Of a stretch of DNA of 64,000 bases, positions 50,187-61,365 are shown in pieces. Made by a program: the position numbers and the translations under genes. How positions within the stretch are numbered: position 1 is the stretch's first letter; every line of letters begins with the position of its first letter. Source of the DNA: Euryodendron excelsum (Eukaryota; Streptophyta; Magnoliopsida; Ericales; Pentaphylacaceae); contig CM065377.1 of the NCBI GenBank assembly GCA_033060915.1, forward strand, positions 39,251,183-39,315,182, given 5' to 3'. The notes beneath the pieces were generated by a model. The model searched no databases and was not told the origin of the DNA. It worked only from the letters and a program-made list of their open reading frames with translations.

Positions 50187-50196
50187 TATAAATATA
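50187..50196 (+). promoter_or_regulatory. TATA box of the solo LTR
   Basis: TATAAATATA about 1.8 kb into the LTR, directly after the GGCGCC hairpins; the U3/R boundary should lie about 30 bp downstream. Confidence 0.65.
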
Positions 50197-50859
50197 GAGC
50201 CTCGATCAACGTGAAGGGGGTCTGCAAACTTAACCTAAGAATCCTATATTTCGATATACAGAGCCCGAGCACCTCCAAAACTCTAGCCTCCTTAGGTTTT
50301 CTAAACCCTAGCCACTATACACAAACCTTAGCCTCCTATACACTCATACACTCCCTCATACACTCATACCTTAACCTTACAACCATCCTTGGAAGACTTG
50401 AAGAGCTGCCATCGAAAGTTTGAAGACAATCCTTGAAGGTTGAAGAAGAAGATCAAGACCGAAGACCGAAGACCGAAGACTGCACGGCGCGCAAAATAAA
50501 CAAGATACAAGGTAGGCTCCCTCTTTAATTTTCTGCACTTCCCCCCTCTCTCTTCTCTCTCCAACCTACTTGCGTTTTCTCTATTTTAATCCCCCATCTC
50601 TTTCCCGCCCTTTCTTTGCATGCTTGAAACGAGGGGATTCCCGGTCCATGTGTAGGATTGGACTATTGGAGAGTCACCGTGTCGGGGGCTTTCTTCTAGT
50701 CTAACCAAAGACCACGTGAGTCCGGCCCCCTTGATTATGTGGTGAAGCCTTAACCTTGTATGTTCACGACCCCAAATTGCATTGTGCATATCATAGCCTT
50801 GCATCTTCCAAAAACCGTTTTCAAAGTTGTTTTTCAAAACGTTTTTAAACTTGTTTTCA

Positions 50860-53000
50860 AAATTGCATCAAAATCTCTTTTTCAAAAACATGTTTTCAAA
50901 ATCACAATCCTAGGGTGATTCTAGCCTTTCCATGGCTAGGGTTGCTTTAGGAAAGTGTTACATTAAAAGTGACCTTTTGGTCTATATTTTCAAGTCTTGC
51001 TGTTTTCAAAACCGCTTTCCTAAAGTGGTTCTAGCCTTCTTATGGCTAGAATCGCTTTAGGAAAGTGAGATGTTTTTATCCCTTCTAAAAAGCTCTCTTT
51101 TCAAAAATCTCTTTTTCAACATACTTTCCTAAAACTCTCCTCTTCAAAATTGTTTTCAAAAAACTCCCTTCTAAAATCTATTTTTCAAAACTCTTTTTTT
51201 TAACTCCTTTCCAAAATCCTCTCCCCAAAATTCACTTTCTAAAAACTCTCTCCAAAAATCTTTCCAAAAACTTTCTTTCCAAAATCTTCCTTCTAGAAAT
51301 TCCCCCCTAGGATCTTCCTTCCAAAATCTACGTTTCCAAAAACACACTTTCCAAAACTCCTTCTCTTTAAAATCTTTTTCCAAAAACTCTCTTTCCAAAT
51401 TCACGTTCCAAAAACTCCTCCCTAGGATTTCCTTCCAAAAACTCGTTTCCAAAAGGGTATTTTCCAAAAATCTCTTTCCTTAGAGTCCAAGTCAAGCCCT
51501 AGAGCTAACCATTAGGAAACCCTAATTTTCTTTCCAAAAACATGATTTTCAAACTTTGCCCTGAACCTAGGTTTCCAAAACCTTTTGTTTTCTATATCAA
51601 AACTATACATGTTTTCAAAACTTCTTTTCTACGTCAAAACAATAATTTTCCAAATCTAGGGTTTCCAGAATCTCCCTTTCCAAATCCTTACCAAATCCAA
51701 TCTTCCTTTTAGAAAACCAAATCAAATCTCCCCTTTTAGGAAACTAGATCCCGTCCTCCGTTTTTGGAAACAAAATCCAACCTTTCTCTTTTAGAAACCA
51801 AATCCAATCCCTTCTTAATCCAAACCTTTCCTAATTCAATTCCTTCCTAAACCATAAGTTTCCTAAACCTAAACTTTAAACCTTCCCTTAAATTTTAAAA
51901 TCCAACCCTTTCCTAATTCAAATCCTTCCTAAACTTCCACTTTCCTAAATCTTAAGTTTTCAAAACTTGAACATAAAAATCTTTCCTAAACTTTAAAACT
52001 CAACTTTCAAATCTTTCCTAATTCAACCCTTTCCTAATTTAACCCCCCTTTCCAAATCTTAACTCTCCAAATTCAAGTTTTCAAACTCTTCCTAAACTCA
52101 AACCTTTCCTAATTTCAAGATTTCCTAAAACCCTAAAACTTTCTAAATCTTAAACTTTCTAAATTTCCAAATCCTTCTAAATTCTAAACTTCCCAAAACT
52201 TTAAAATCTTTTCAAATCTAAGACTTTTCTAAACTCTCCAATTTTTCAAAACTTCCATATTTCAAAACTTTCCTAATTTGGAAACTCTCTTAATTTGAAA
52301 ACTTTCCTAATTCAAAACTTTCTTAAGTTGAAACTTTCTTAAACCTAAAACTTTCCAAAAATGAAACTTTCCAAAAATAACAGTTTCCTAATTCGAAACT
52401 TTCCTAATCCAAATCTTTCCTAAATTCCAAGTTTTCAAATCTTTCCAAATCATCCAAATCTAACATTCCAATCAAATCTTTCTTAATCTCAAGTCTTTCT
52501 TAGGTCTCCTATTTTTCCTAAGTCTAGGTTTCCTAAACCTCCATCTTTTCAAAACCAAGTCTTTCCAAAGCAAGTCTAATCTTCTCAATTTCAACTTCCA
52601 TTCTCCTCTTCTAATTTCAAATCAAATCCAATTTTCAATTCAATCTCTTTCTTCCAATCCAATCTCTCTCTTCAAATCAATCTCTTTTCAATCGGACTCC
52701 GGTCCGAACTACGACTGACCTGATTCCCCCAAAGGGATACGTAGGCAACCTTCACAAGTGCGGTCACAATACTTTTCAAACTTTCAATTCCACCCTCATG
52801 GGTGCGGTTTCCAAAATCTTTTCAAATCTAAAATTCCAATTTCAAAATTTCTATTTTCAAATTTCTACTTTCGATTTGCAAACTTTCCAAATTCAATTCC
52901 ATCTCTTCAAATCTATTTTCAAACCAAATCAATTTCAAATACATCTCTTTCCAAATCTATTTTTCAATTCTTTTCTATTGCACTTGCATATCATGCATCA
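50860..53000 (+). repeat. Low-complexity TTTCC(A/T)AAA domain of the LTR
   Basis: More than 2 kb made of degenerate 10-14 bp words such as CTTTCCTAAAC, CTTTCCAAAA and TTTTCAAAAC. The complement (GGAAAGTTTTGAATTT) fills 45500-47400 in the reverse LTR. Short open frames in it are by-products. Confidence 0.85.
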
Positions 53001-53512
53001 TATTTTTCAAAGTGAATAGGGTTGAACCTTTAGTTAATTAAAGACTCTCATAGGTGAATCTAGGGTAGATTGACATGTAGGTTCCGAAAGGGCGGGGTAG
53101 GGTGATAGCTTAGTGCGTCTTCCCTACACGTAACCAACCTCCGAACCTAGATCACTGTTTTCGAAAGACCAAAAGGGAGTCATTTTTCTAAAAAGGGCTA
53201 AATGTTTTCTAAAGGTTGCCAAACAACCCGTTTTTCTTAAAAACCCTCTCTCGAGGAGATATTTTCAAAATTGTTTTCCAAAAACCTTAAGTGTAGTCTT
53301 CGGATTATGCTTAGTTTTTAGGTGGCCTAACTCACCTTAATCAAGTTAGGTGGCGACTCCGAATCTTTTTCAAAAGCCCTTTATTTCAAACATGTTTTCA
53401 ATTCAAACCTAGTCGCACTCATTCTTCTAGGAGGGTGAGTTCTAACGAGAGAGTACAATATTTTTCCTGCTTGGGTGAGTATTCCTCGAGCGCAAAAAAT
53501 CTGGGCGCGACA

Positions 53513-54775
53513 CTGAGCTATTAGGGGCAAAATGATCAATTACCGAAAAACCACTGTAATGGACTCGAAATAATCCATGAACAGACTTAAATGTTGGAAA
53601 CAGTATCCAGAGTGCTCCAAGAGAGTGCTGGTTTGATACCCAGAGCCAGTGTAGTTGAAAAAGGCGACCGACCCACCAGGGGCAAAACGGTCATTTTTAC
53701 ACTAGGTTCGCTGGAATTGACTTGGAATAATCCAGAAAGATAATGGAAGGTCAAAAATACTATAAGAACTATTCTCAAGAGGTTACCGATTTGATACTCA
53801 GAGCCGGTATGGTTCTCGGGAGCACTCGGATGTCTAAGGGCAAAATGGTCATTTTGACCGAATGGTCTTGAAATTGGTCTAGAACTGACTGGAAGGCACT
53901 TAAACATGCTGAATCATCTTTGGGATGATCTTGGAAGGGTGGACTTACCGCCATGAGGACTTAGGTACTTTCTCGAGAAGGGTGCCAAAAATGGCTCAAG
54001 GGACAATTTGGTCATTTTTTACTAGAGTGGGCTAGCAAGCATTGGTGTTGACCCGGGTTTTGAGTATTTTCATCACTCTAACCGTCTGTGATGAGTTGTT
54101 TTTCAAAGGTATCTCGTCCTTTGGTAGACGTGTCACGGCCAAGAGGGGAGTTCGGTCCCATGACATAAAAGTTTTGTTGGCAATTCCCTATGTCGACTTG
54201 TTTACGAGTGTTTCCGCCACCCTGAAGGTTGCGATGTTTATGAGTGTTTCTGCCACTCTGACAGTTCGCGTTCATTCTAGAGACTGCCTGATCTCGAAAA
54301 GTTGCTAGGTGTACTTATCGTTTGAGGAATCAACTTTCTCAAAAGACGTGCCAAATACCAGACATTTCTTTATTAGCAGGATAGCATGCGCCAAAGGTGG
54401 ACTGTTCTACCATCTTGGGGACTTGGGGTCTCATCCCGATCGATGGGTTTGAAGGGACTTACCGTTTCGATGGATTAACTTTCTCGAAAGGTGTGTCGAA
54501 TTTGATTGGAATTGGAATTGGACTTGAAGTTGAATTTGAGATTAAACCAGGGACTTACCGTCTCATGGAAGAAGTGTCAATTGGAATTGGACTTCGCAAT
54601 GTCACAAGTGCATTTTGGTCATTTTGCTGTTATTGGGCTTAGCGGGCCCGCGAAGCAATTGATTGATTAGATTGAACTCGGTGAGTTGATTTGGACTTGG
54701 ATATAGTTGTGTTGGCTTGAACGTAAGTCCGGACGGACCAGAGATTGCTGAGCGGACAAAAATGAGGTGTTTATA
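53513..54775 (-). repeat. 5' portion of the reverse Tat/Ogre-like LTR
   Basis: On the minus strand it starts TATAAACACCTCATTTTTG at 54775 (first dinucleotide TA instead of TG) and carries GTGGCGG-type repeats and TGACCATTTTGCCC words at 53530, 53689, 53850 and 54010, a period near 160. At 53513 it is cut by the solo LTR and resumes at 48367. Full length without the insertion is about 4.6 kb. Confidence 0.8.
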
Positions 54776-54795
54776 GCTGCCCCTCTTTTTCTGTC
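54776..54795 (-). other. Polypurine tract of the host Tat-like element
   Basis: On the minus strand AAAAAGAGGGGCAGC lies directly before the LTR start. This marks the LTR as a 3' LTR and puts the element's internal region to the right, on the minus strand. Confidence 0.7.
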
Positions 54796-54938
54796 TTTGC
54801 TTGTCGAAGACAGAAAACAATAAAGTAAGTATCCTATATTGATTGCGAGGCATTTGGAAGGACAAACTTTTTGAAAATTTGTGAAGATTCGAGCTTGAAA
54901 ATGGATATCCGGTCCAAGGGGCCGCTTGAAATTAAGTT

Positions 54939-55219
54939 TTGGTGGGAAAAAGGCAAAGCTGTTTGGAATTGGACACTGGCACCACTAGCAAAGGCGCCTT
55001 TGGTAAATTTGCCTTGCCCAGCCTAAGATTAAAACCAGTAAACTTCAGGTTCAAAGTTTTGCAGTTTTGGAAGAGTAAAGAGCTATTTCGAGTGTTCTGC
55101 AACAAGAGAGGCTTGAGCATTGAAGGAACATTCGAGGACTTCAAAGGGTTGTCGGAAATCATCATCGATGCCAGAAAAGTCGCCGAAGAAGAAGGTTTTA
55201 CCGAAGGACTCCAAGAGGT
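54939..55219 (+). CDS. Possible exon of an antisense retroelement gene
   Basis: A plus-strand frame reads FRFKVLQFWKSKELFRVF, SIEGTFEDFKGLSEI and DARKVAEEEGFTEGLQE, then meets a GTGAAT donor-like site. Its composition looks coding, unlike the AT-rich DNA after it. I do not recognise the family. It lies upstream, on the same strand, of the PMD pseudogene and may have been its first exon. Confidence 0.35.
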
Positions 55220-57206
55220 GAATTTTTTGGTTTTGTGTTGATTTTGACGTATATAACTCCATTTTAGTCATGTAAATAGTCGAAATTGATGGTTTGACGT
55301 GTTTTGAACGCCTTGGTGATGTTATTTGGATATTTTGATGCTTGTTTGATTTAGTTAGAGCAATTTTGCATGATTATGTGAAGGCAGTTTTTGCAGGAAT
55401 TGGGGGTTTGTCTCTATAGCTTTGTGTATTGAGTTTTCTGGCTAGGTTTTCATCCTATGTGCCTTAGAAAAATGTGTTTAATAGCCTTGTGAAGTTTCGT
55501 GATTTTTTGAAAACTCGGTGAATTTTTGATCTTTTGAAAAATAGAAAAATACTTTAAAAATAGAGAAAATTAAGAAAATTTAAGAAATTGATGGAATTAT
55601 TAGGGTTTAATATTTTGAAAAATATGAGAATGTTGTAGAAAATATTTGAAATGATCTTGAGAAATTTTGTGGCAACTTTGGAACCCATGGGTTTTTTGAA
55701 AAATAAAACATGTCTTTTGAAAATTTGAAAATCTTGAAAATGTGTATAGGTGTTAGTGCTATGTGATTGTGATGCTGTGAAGTGCATAGTTTATGTTTCT
55801 TTCTATTGTTGTGGGCATTGTAGGGACCATTTTTAAGTGGAACTCTGCCGAAATTTTTTGAAATTCAGAAAAGAGTTGGAAAAGTTTTGAAATGAAATCT
55901 TTTTGAAGGAAAAAGATATAAAACCATTGAGGGCGGACCCTTTTTGGCAGAGAAGGCCCCGAGAAACTCGAGGGCCCTAAAACTATGGGAAGAAACTCTT
56001 AAGAAGAAAAATTTTAAAAATGGAATTTTGAATGAAAACTTTCGAGGAAAAATATTTTGGAAGATTTTAGAAATGGATTTTGAAATTTGAAACTTTGGAT
56101 TTTGATGAGAATTTTGGAAGATTTCAACTTGAGAATTTTTTAGGAATCGAGTTTGAAGAAAACTTTTCAGAGGAAAAAGTTTTAGAAACCTCGATTGGAA
56201 TAGAACCCTTCTGGAGAAAAAGCTTGGGATAGACTTTAATTGGAAAATTTCGAGATTTAATTTTGAAATTCGATTTTGAATTAGAAATTATTTTGAAATG
56301 TTGGACAAAACATGTAGAAAATTCGTTTTGAATGAAATTTGAAGGCAAAATGTTCAGAAAATTTATTTTGATTCGAAATTAAAAACCTTTGAAGACAAAA
56401 TGTATAGGAAATTCATTTTGACTAGAAACTTGACTTTTTAAATCAAAATATGTACGAAATTCATTTGACTTATCATTTGAAATCACTTTTTTTTTTTTTC
56501 TAAAATTTTTGGAAAGAAAACTTGGAAAGATTTGGGAAAATAGAATTTTAGAAGAAATTTTGGAGGGAAGAACTTAGGAACTCTTTTGAAAATGAATCTT
56601 GGATTTAGAAAATTTCTTTCAAAATTGATAAAAACTTTGAACGAAGGGGTTTAGGAGACTTTGGAACTGATAGAAATTTTGAAAAAAGGAATTTTTGCTT
56701 GGAACCTTGGAAACGCTTAAGGAAGAGTTTTTCAAAAAATTTGGGGAGGTTGGTTAGAATGGAAATCTTTTTGAAAAATAGGATTAGAAAAGCTTTGAGT
56801 TGGATTGGAAAATTTGAGATTTGATTTTGCAAAGAAGTTCAAAAATGAATTGAATTTTGGAAAAGGACTTTAAAGATGAACTTTTTTGGAAAGGGAGTCA
56901 GAAAATCTTTTGAAAATTGATTTTACAGAGGAATTTTGAGAGGGTGAGTTTAGGAACTTTTTTTTTTTTTTTTGAGAATTGATTTTATTAGAAGAACCTT
57001 TTAAGGACCTTTTGAGGGTTGATTTGGAAAAGAATTTTTGGATGGAGAGGCTTTTAAGAAATCTGTGAGTTAGTTGGAGCCGGATTTATTGATAGTTATG
57101 TCATTCATTTAACGTTCGTTATCATTATTATTACTTTTTTTTCCGGCTTTCATTTCTCATCTGCCTATATCGTATATTAACATTTCTTACCTTGGCTTAC
57201 CTTTCA
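55220..57206 (+). other. AT-rich, GAAA-word low-complexity region
   Basis: Degenerate words such as TTTTGGAAG, AATTTTGAAA and GGAAAACTTTT fill 55500-57060. The texture resembles the complement of the LTR low-complexity domain. It ends at an acceptor-like CTTTCAG (57201-57207), so it may be an intron. No gene is supported inside it. Confidence 0.5.
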
Positions 57207-57446
57207 GGATGGCAGACACAGGCGACGGTGGTTCTGAAAGGAGACGCCGTTCCGGGAAGGCGGGCTGGACAGATTCTGTCTGTAGCTCCAGTCCGTCCAA
57301 GTGTAGTCAGTGATCTGCTGGACAGGCATCTTCTAGCTAGAGCAGACGGGGGAATAGACCTCCAGTCGACCCCTTCCCTCCGGTTGAGGCAGATTTTGAG
57401 GAGGAGATGGGTTTTGATGACGAGGTGCCGGGCCTTGGTGATTAGG
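57207..57446 (+). pseudogene. Short decayed coding segment upstream of the PMD pseudogene
   Basis: After an acceptor-like site one frame reads MADTGDGGSERRRRSGKAG, and a second, shifted frame reads PPVDPFPPVEADFEEEMGFD and DDEVPGLGD before a TAG. The sharp rise in GC and the charged composition suggest old coding DNA with a frameshift. Function unknown. Confidence 0.4.
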
Positions 57447-58719
57447 TGCTCGACTTAGGAATGCGTGTACTTTGATGACTATATATATATTTGGAATGTA
57501 TTTCAGTAGTTTCAAGCATTTAGCATCCCTTTTATAAGTTTGAGAAATGTTTTGTTTCAAAAAACTTATACAGAAAATCCCACCACAAGGATTTTGTAAT
57601 TGTATTTTTATAATTAAAAACTATTATAACAAGTGTTTTGTTTTTAAATGAATGAATTTTATTTAATTACATCTTTTTGGGAATAAAATATGTATGAATT
57701 TTCTGTTTGTATAACATCACTCTAAGTTTAAACATCAAAATTTCTATGCGTACCAATTTGAGCTATGACATGTCTTTGTATGTCTTCATTTTCTTTCATC
57801 AATTTCAATGGTGATACATACCATTGCATTGTTCTTATTACTAATAGAAATAATCAATTTGAGCTATGATACATACCATTGCTTTGTAGTCCTTTCATTA
57901 TAAGCTAAGGAAAATGCAATTCTTCACGAGCTTGTGTATAGAATCTTGCACGCAACATAATGATGTGGCACAAATAATTAAATAAAAGGCATTATGGTGA
58001 GTTACTTGTTTTAAAGCAATAGACCTCCAGCTAAGTCACATCTTTTTGCACACTTGTTCGGAATGCATACTATTATTTAAAGCAAAACAACAATAACTTT
58101 TTGTTCGTGCTTTCAAATTGCCACTGGTGTATTATTCTTGATGTAGTTTTTTGTGTAAAAATTAATTGAAAGTAGCAATTCAAGGAGCGAGCGTATATGG
58201 CTTACTGGATGCATTTCCCTTAAACAAAGGAAATATGTCGTGAAACATTGTGCACAACCGATTCCAATTCATTCTGACAATTAATCACGGTTCTGCAAAA
58301 ATTTCTTTATCCAAAACCTATATACATAACTGAACAAGATATGACCATTTAGGGTGTACAGATCAACTGGGAGCAAAGAAAACCACAATATATATAGGGG
58401 TGACAGATGACACATACATTTGGTGTCAATCTGATGCAGATTGCATAACTTTGAACTTCATTGAGAAAGTGGATATGGGCAAGAGTAAGTAGGTAAAAAA
58501 AAAAAAAGTGTTCATATGAAAATCGCGTGAAATTAGGTGATTCCACAAAAAACAACGTTATGAGCAAGAATGATAATATCGACCCAATTATATTTTAGTT
58601 GAATTCCATCATTTCAAGGGAAAATTTGCATTGTAGTTTTTTTTGGGCCATTTTTGTTTGTTTTCCCCTTTGAAATTTTGTTTTAATTACTGATTTTGTC
58701 TAGATTCTTCTAGAATATG
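57447..58719. other. Non-coding AT-rich DNA
   Basis: No gene, repeat or transposon boundary recognised. It could be an intron of the antisense PMD gene. Confidence 0.4.
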
Positions 58720-59945
58720 GTCGAGCGTCCATTAGACATCGGCAGACAGATGCAGATCTTAGTAACTTGGAGATACTGGATATTCCATCGCTGGGGGATC
58801 TTCCTTACTATCCCAGTGTATATTCTAGACATCACTTGCCTCCTTCACGTGTTCATACATCCTTTAGAAGGGCCATTCACCAGGTGTTTGTGACCATGCA
58901 GCCGGTTGCCCCCTCCTACCGGGCCTTCTTATCAGAGATCGATTTCGGTGCATTCATGTGCCTTCAGGCTAATCGTCTGAACTGCCACCTGGTGTTGGCG
59001 CTCATTGAGAGATGGTTCGGGGAGACTGGAACTTTTCATTTTGTGGGCTTTGAGTTAGGACTTACTCCGTTGAATTGGGCTATCATCACGAAACTTTCCT
59101 TCGTCGGTTGGTAGATCACCTTACAGTCAGTCAGTAGAGTCGACGTGTGTATTTTGCTGGACTTGCCTCCTCTTGAGTGTTCTGCCTTCCCAGTCTCTTG
59201 GCTTAGTCAGGATGACAGTACCTTTGCTGTTGAGCCACCACCTGCCCGACGATACATCATAAGGTGGCAACTTGTTTTGTATATCATCTTTAGCTACTTC
59301 TGTAACAACAAAAAGTTGCTCGTGCCTTTTCGGTTGGTGAGCATAGTAGCTGATATTGGGGCTTTGTCTGAGCTGGATTGGGGGTCCTTCTCCTTTGGCT
59401 GTTTCCTTCCATCGATGTGGGTCCCGACTTCCTCCCGTTAGGGCAGCTTGACTGGTTTCTAGCCCTTTCTTATCTGGTGGAGTTATCAGTACCTGCCAGT
59501 CTGTCATCCTGAGGTTATTAAGAATGACCTTTATCCTCGTGCTTTGAGGTGGGCTCGCAACCGGGTAGCCCAGAGGTTGGAGATTACCGACTTTGTGACG
59601 ATTTGGGCTAACCTGGAGCTTATTGAGATGAGGGACGTGACTTGGCGGCCCTTCATTGGATTAGTTCATTATAAGACGGTGAGGTACTTGGTCCCATTGT
59701 CACTATCAAGGGCTTCATTTCTCAGTGATGATTCTTGGAAGTCCTACCTAGGAGATCGACACTGGCACAAGTTTCATGAGGAGTTCAGGTCAGCAGGAGA
59801 TCCACTGGAGTACATGTTTAGAGCCTTGGTGGAGGGAGTTCCTATTCCCTATCAGGAGCGTCAGCCGAGTGCCGGGTTCTTACTTCCTCCAGAGATTGAC
59901 TATGCGGCACACTTCGGAGCCCATTCTGTGGGTGCCTTTACTTAG
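58720..59945 (+). pseudogene. Plant mobile domain (PMD) protein, broken by TAG stops
   Basis: PMD proteins (MAIL1/MAIN relatives) occur as plant genes and inside transposons. One frame runs from about 58720 to 59945: LEILDIPSLGDLPYYPS, PVAPSYRAFLSEIDFGAF, LALIERWFGETGTFHFV and LTPLNWAIITKLSF at the N-terminal PMD core, then DLPPLECS, CHPEVIKNDLYPRALRWAR and the ELIEMRDVTWRPFI block with an L-x(n)-W-P pattern typical of PMD. TAG codons interrupt at 59112, 59439 and 59460. The gene is plus strand, while the surrounding LTR and polypurine tract are minus strand, so it is antisense to the element, as reported for additional frames of Tat-type gypsy elements. Domain naming is from remembered motif order. 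Confidence 0.7.
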
Positions 59946-60850
59946 TTCAAGGTGGTAGTTGGTGGGTACACCGTTGGCCAGGAGGTGGTTGACTTGTGGC
60001 TCTGAGCCCGGAGGATATGTGCCGTAGGTTGAGTTTACCGCTGTATGGGACCAGAGGGACCGGTATCAGATGGAGAGGGACTAGTTCCAGATGGAGCGGG
60101 ACTAGTACCAGGCGGATGTAGCTATCACGACTCGACCTCACCCTCACTAGGCCATGACAGTGAAGGGTTTAAGGTTGGGTTTGAAAGTAGGCGATGGGGT
60201 TTATAATTTTAACACAACAACATAAACATGAACATAATATAGATGGTCCAAAAATATTCCATCAAGGCTGTAAAACTAGTGCAAGTCTCATAATATTACA
60301 GTCCAGTATAAACTAACTCAAGAGTTTAAAAGAAATAAGATAACAAGGGGACTTGATCTCGTATGCTCATTCCCTTGGAAATCAGTTTGATGTCTCTATT
60401 CCTGAATTTGTTCCATAAGATAGGAATAAGCAGCAAAGCCCAGTAGGAGATCTAAGATTTCTATAAGGTGCAGGATAAAAGATAATGCAGTAAAAGAATG
60501 TTATGGCATGCATATGACCCTTGTAATTTCTTTTTGTTTTCATCAATATCCGGATCCTTGTAGGTATGTCCTGCTCGGGCCAATTCAAGCCAACAGGGCC
60601 CACCCATGATTCATTCTCCATCATCAAGTCCAGTGGGGCTCATCCATGATCATCTAGCCTGATATCAAGCCAGTGATACCGACCCATGATAGCCCCAGAT
60701 ATCAAGTTAGTTAGGTACACCCATGATATAAAATCCGGGGTCTTTTCCTTTCTGGTTGTACCACCCTTATACCTCCTCAGTGATGCAATCATGCGAGCAA
60801 TATTTTTTATATCATGAAGTTAATGATAGAAAGATATTTTAGAACATAAA
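59946..60850. other. Unassigned region with a degenerate 39 bp repeat
   Basis: Immediately downstream, plus-strand sequence repeats GACCGGTATCAGATGGAG-like words (60040-60115), perhaps the tail of the PMD frame. At 60586-60740 four diverged units of about 37-41 bp each contain CAAG-CCA...CCCATGAT. No pol domain of a retroelement is visible on either strand. Confidence 0.5.
60586..60740 (+). repeat. Degenerate tandem repeat of about 39 bp, four copies
   Basis: Units begin at about 60586, 60625, 60666 and 60703, each starting CAAG(C/T) and ending (C/A)CCATGAT. Confidence 0.75.
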
Positions 60851-61019
60851 TGTAAACACCCCATTTTTGCCTGCTCGGCGATCTCCGGCCCGACCGGGTT
60901 CGGTTTCCAACATCACAACACATGCAAGCTCAAGATAAGCCTTTCAATCTCCAATCCAACCAATTAGTCGCTTCTCGGGTCCACAAGGATTCACTAGAGC
61001 CTTAAGCACCATTATTCTA

Positions 61020-61365
61020 GGCAGTTTTCCGGATCAGGCGGTCCCAGAAACCAATGCCATCCAGGTAGCTTCCCAAGATCGGACGATCTCAGGGACCAAC
61101 ACCTCATCAAAAATTCCAGACGGTTCACTTCTAATGCCTGCTAGCCTGCTAATGTAGAATGTCCGTCATTTGGTAGCTCTCCGAGACCGGGCGTTCTCGG
61201 AGACCAACACCACCCTTCCAGGTAGCTTTCTAGGACTAGGCATTCTCAAGAACCAACACCACCCCTACAGGTAGCTCTCTAAGAACGGGTGTTCTTGGAG
61301 ACCAACACCACATAGGTAGTTTTCCGAGACTGGGCGGTCTCAGAAACCAACACCTAGGTTAACAT
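61020..61365 (+). repeat. Minisatellite of about 47 bp units with palindromic core
   Basis: Six units, each of the form GGTAGCTCTCCGAGACCGG, then a GCG(T/G)TCTCGGAGACCAACACC arm. The CCGAGAC and GTCTCGG halves pair around GGGCG. It lies at the same place in this LTR as the unrelated GAGT-ACTC array of the solo LTR. Confidence 0.85.

Larger units (their letters stand above)
48368..53512 (+). mobile_element. Solo LTR, 5,145 bp, Tat/Ogre-like gypsy family
   Basis: Starts TGTAAGCACCCC and ends GGCGCGACA. It sits inside a related LTR that runs the other way; removing it rejoins the host LTR exactly (GCCCCTAATAGCTCAG to TCGACAATTTCGACC, parallel to GCCCCTAAAGGCTCAG and TCAACCTTTCCGA in the solo LTR at 49814-49845). 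Internal layout: palindromic minisatellite (48600-49250), 81 bp duplication (48841-48990), four 157 bp repeats (49335-49960), GGCGCCACT hairpins (50073-50175), TATA box (50187), transcript start region, CCAAAA-type low-complexity domain (50880-53000), and a 3' end with GTTAGGTGGCGACTCC. LTRs this long are typical of Ogre/Tat lineages. No internal region remains, so the element was removed by LTR-LTR recombination. Confidence 0.85.

Noticed and set aside
51171..51467. Minus-strand frame rich in FWKE repeats
   Set aside because: By-product of the TTTCCAAAA word domain in the LTR.
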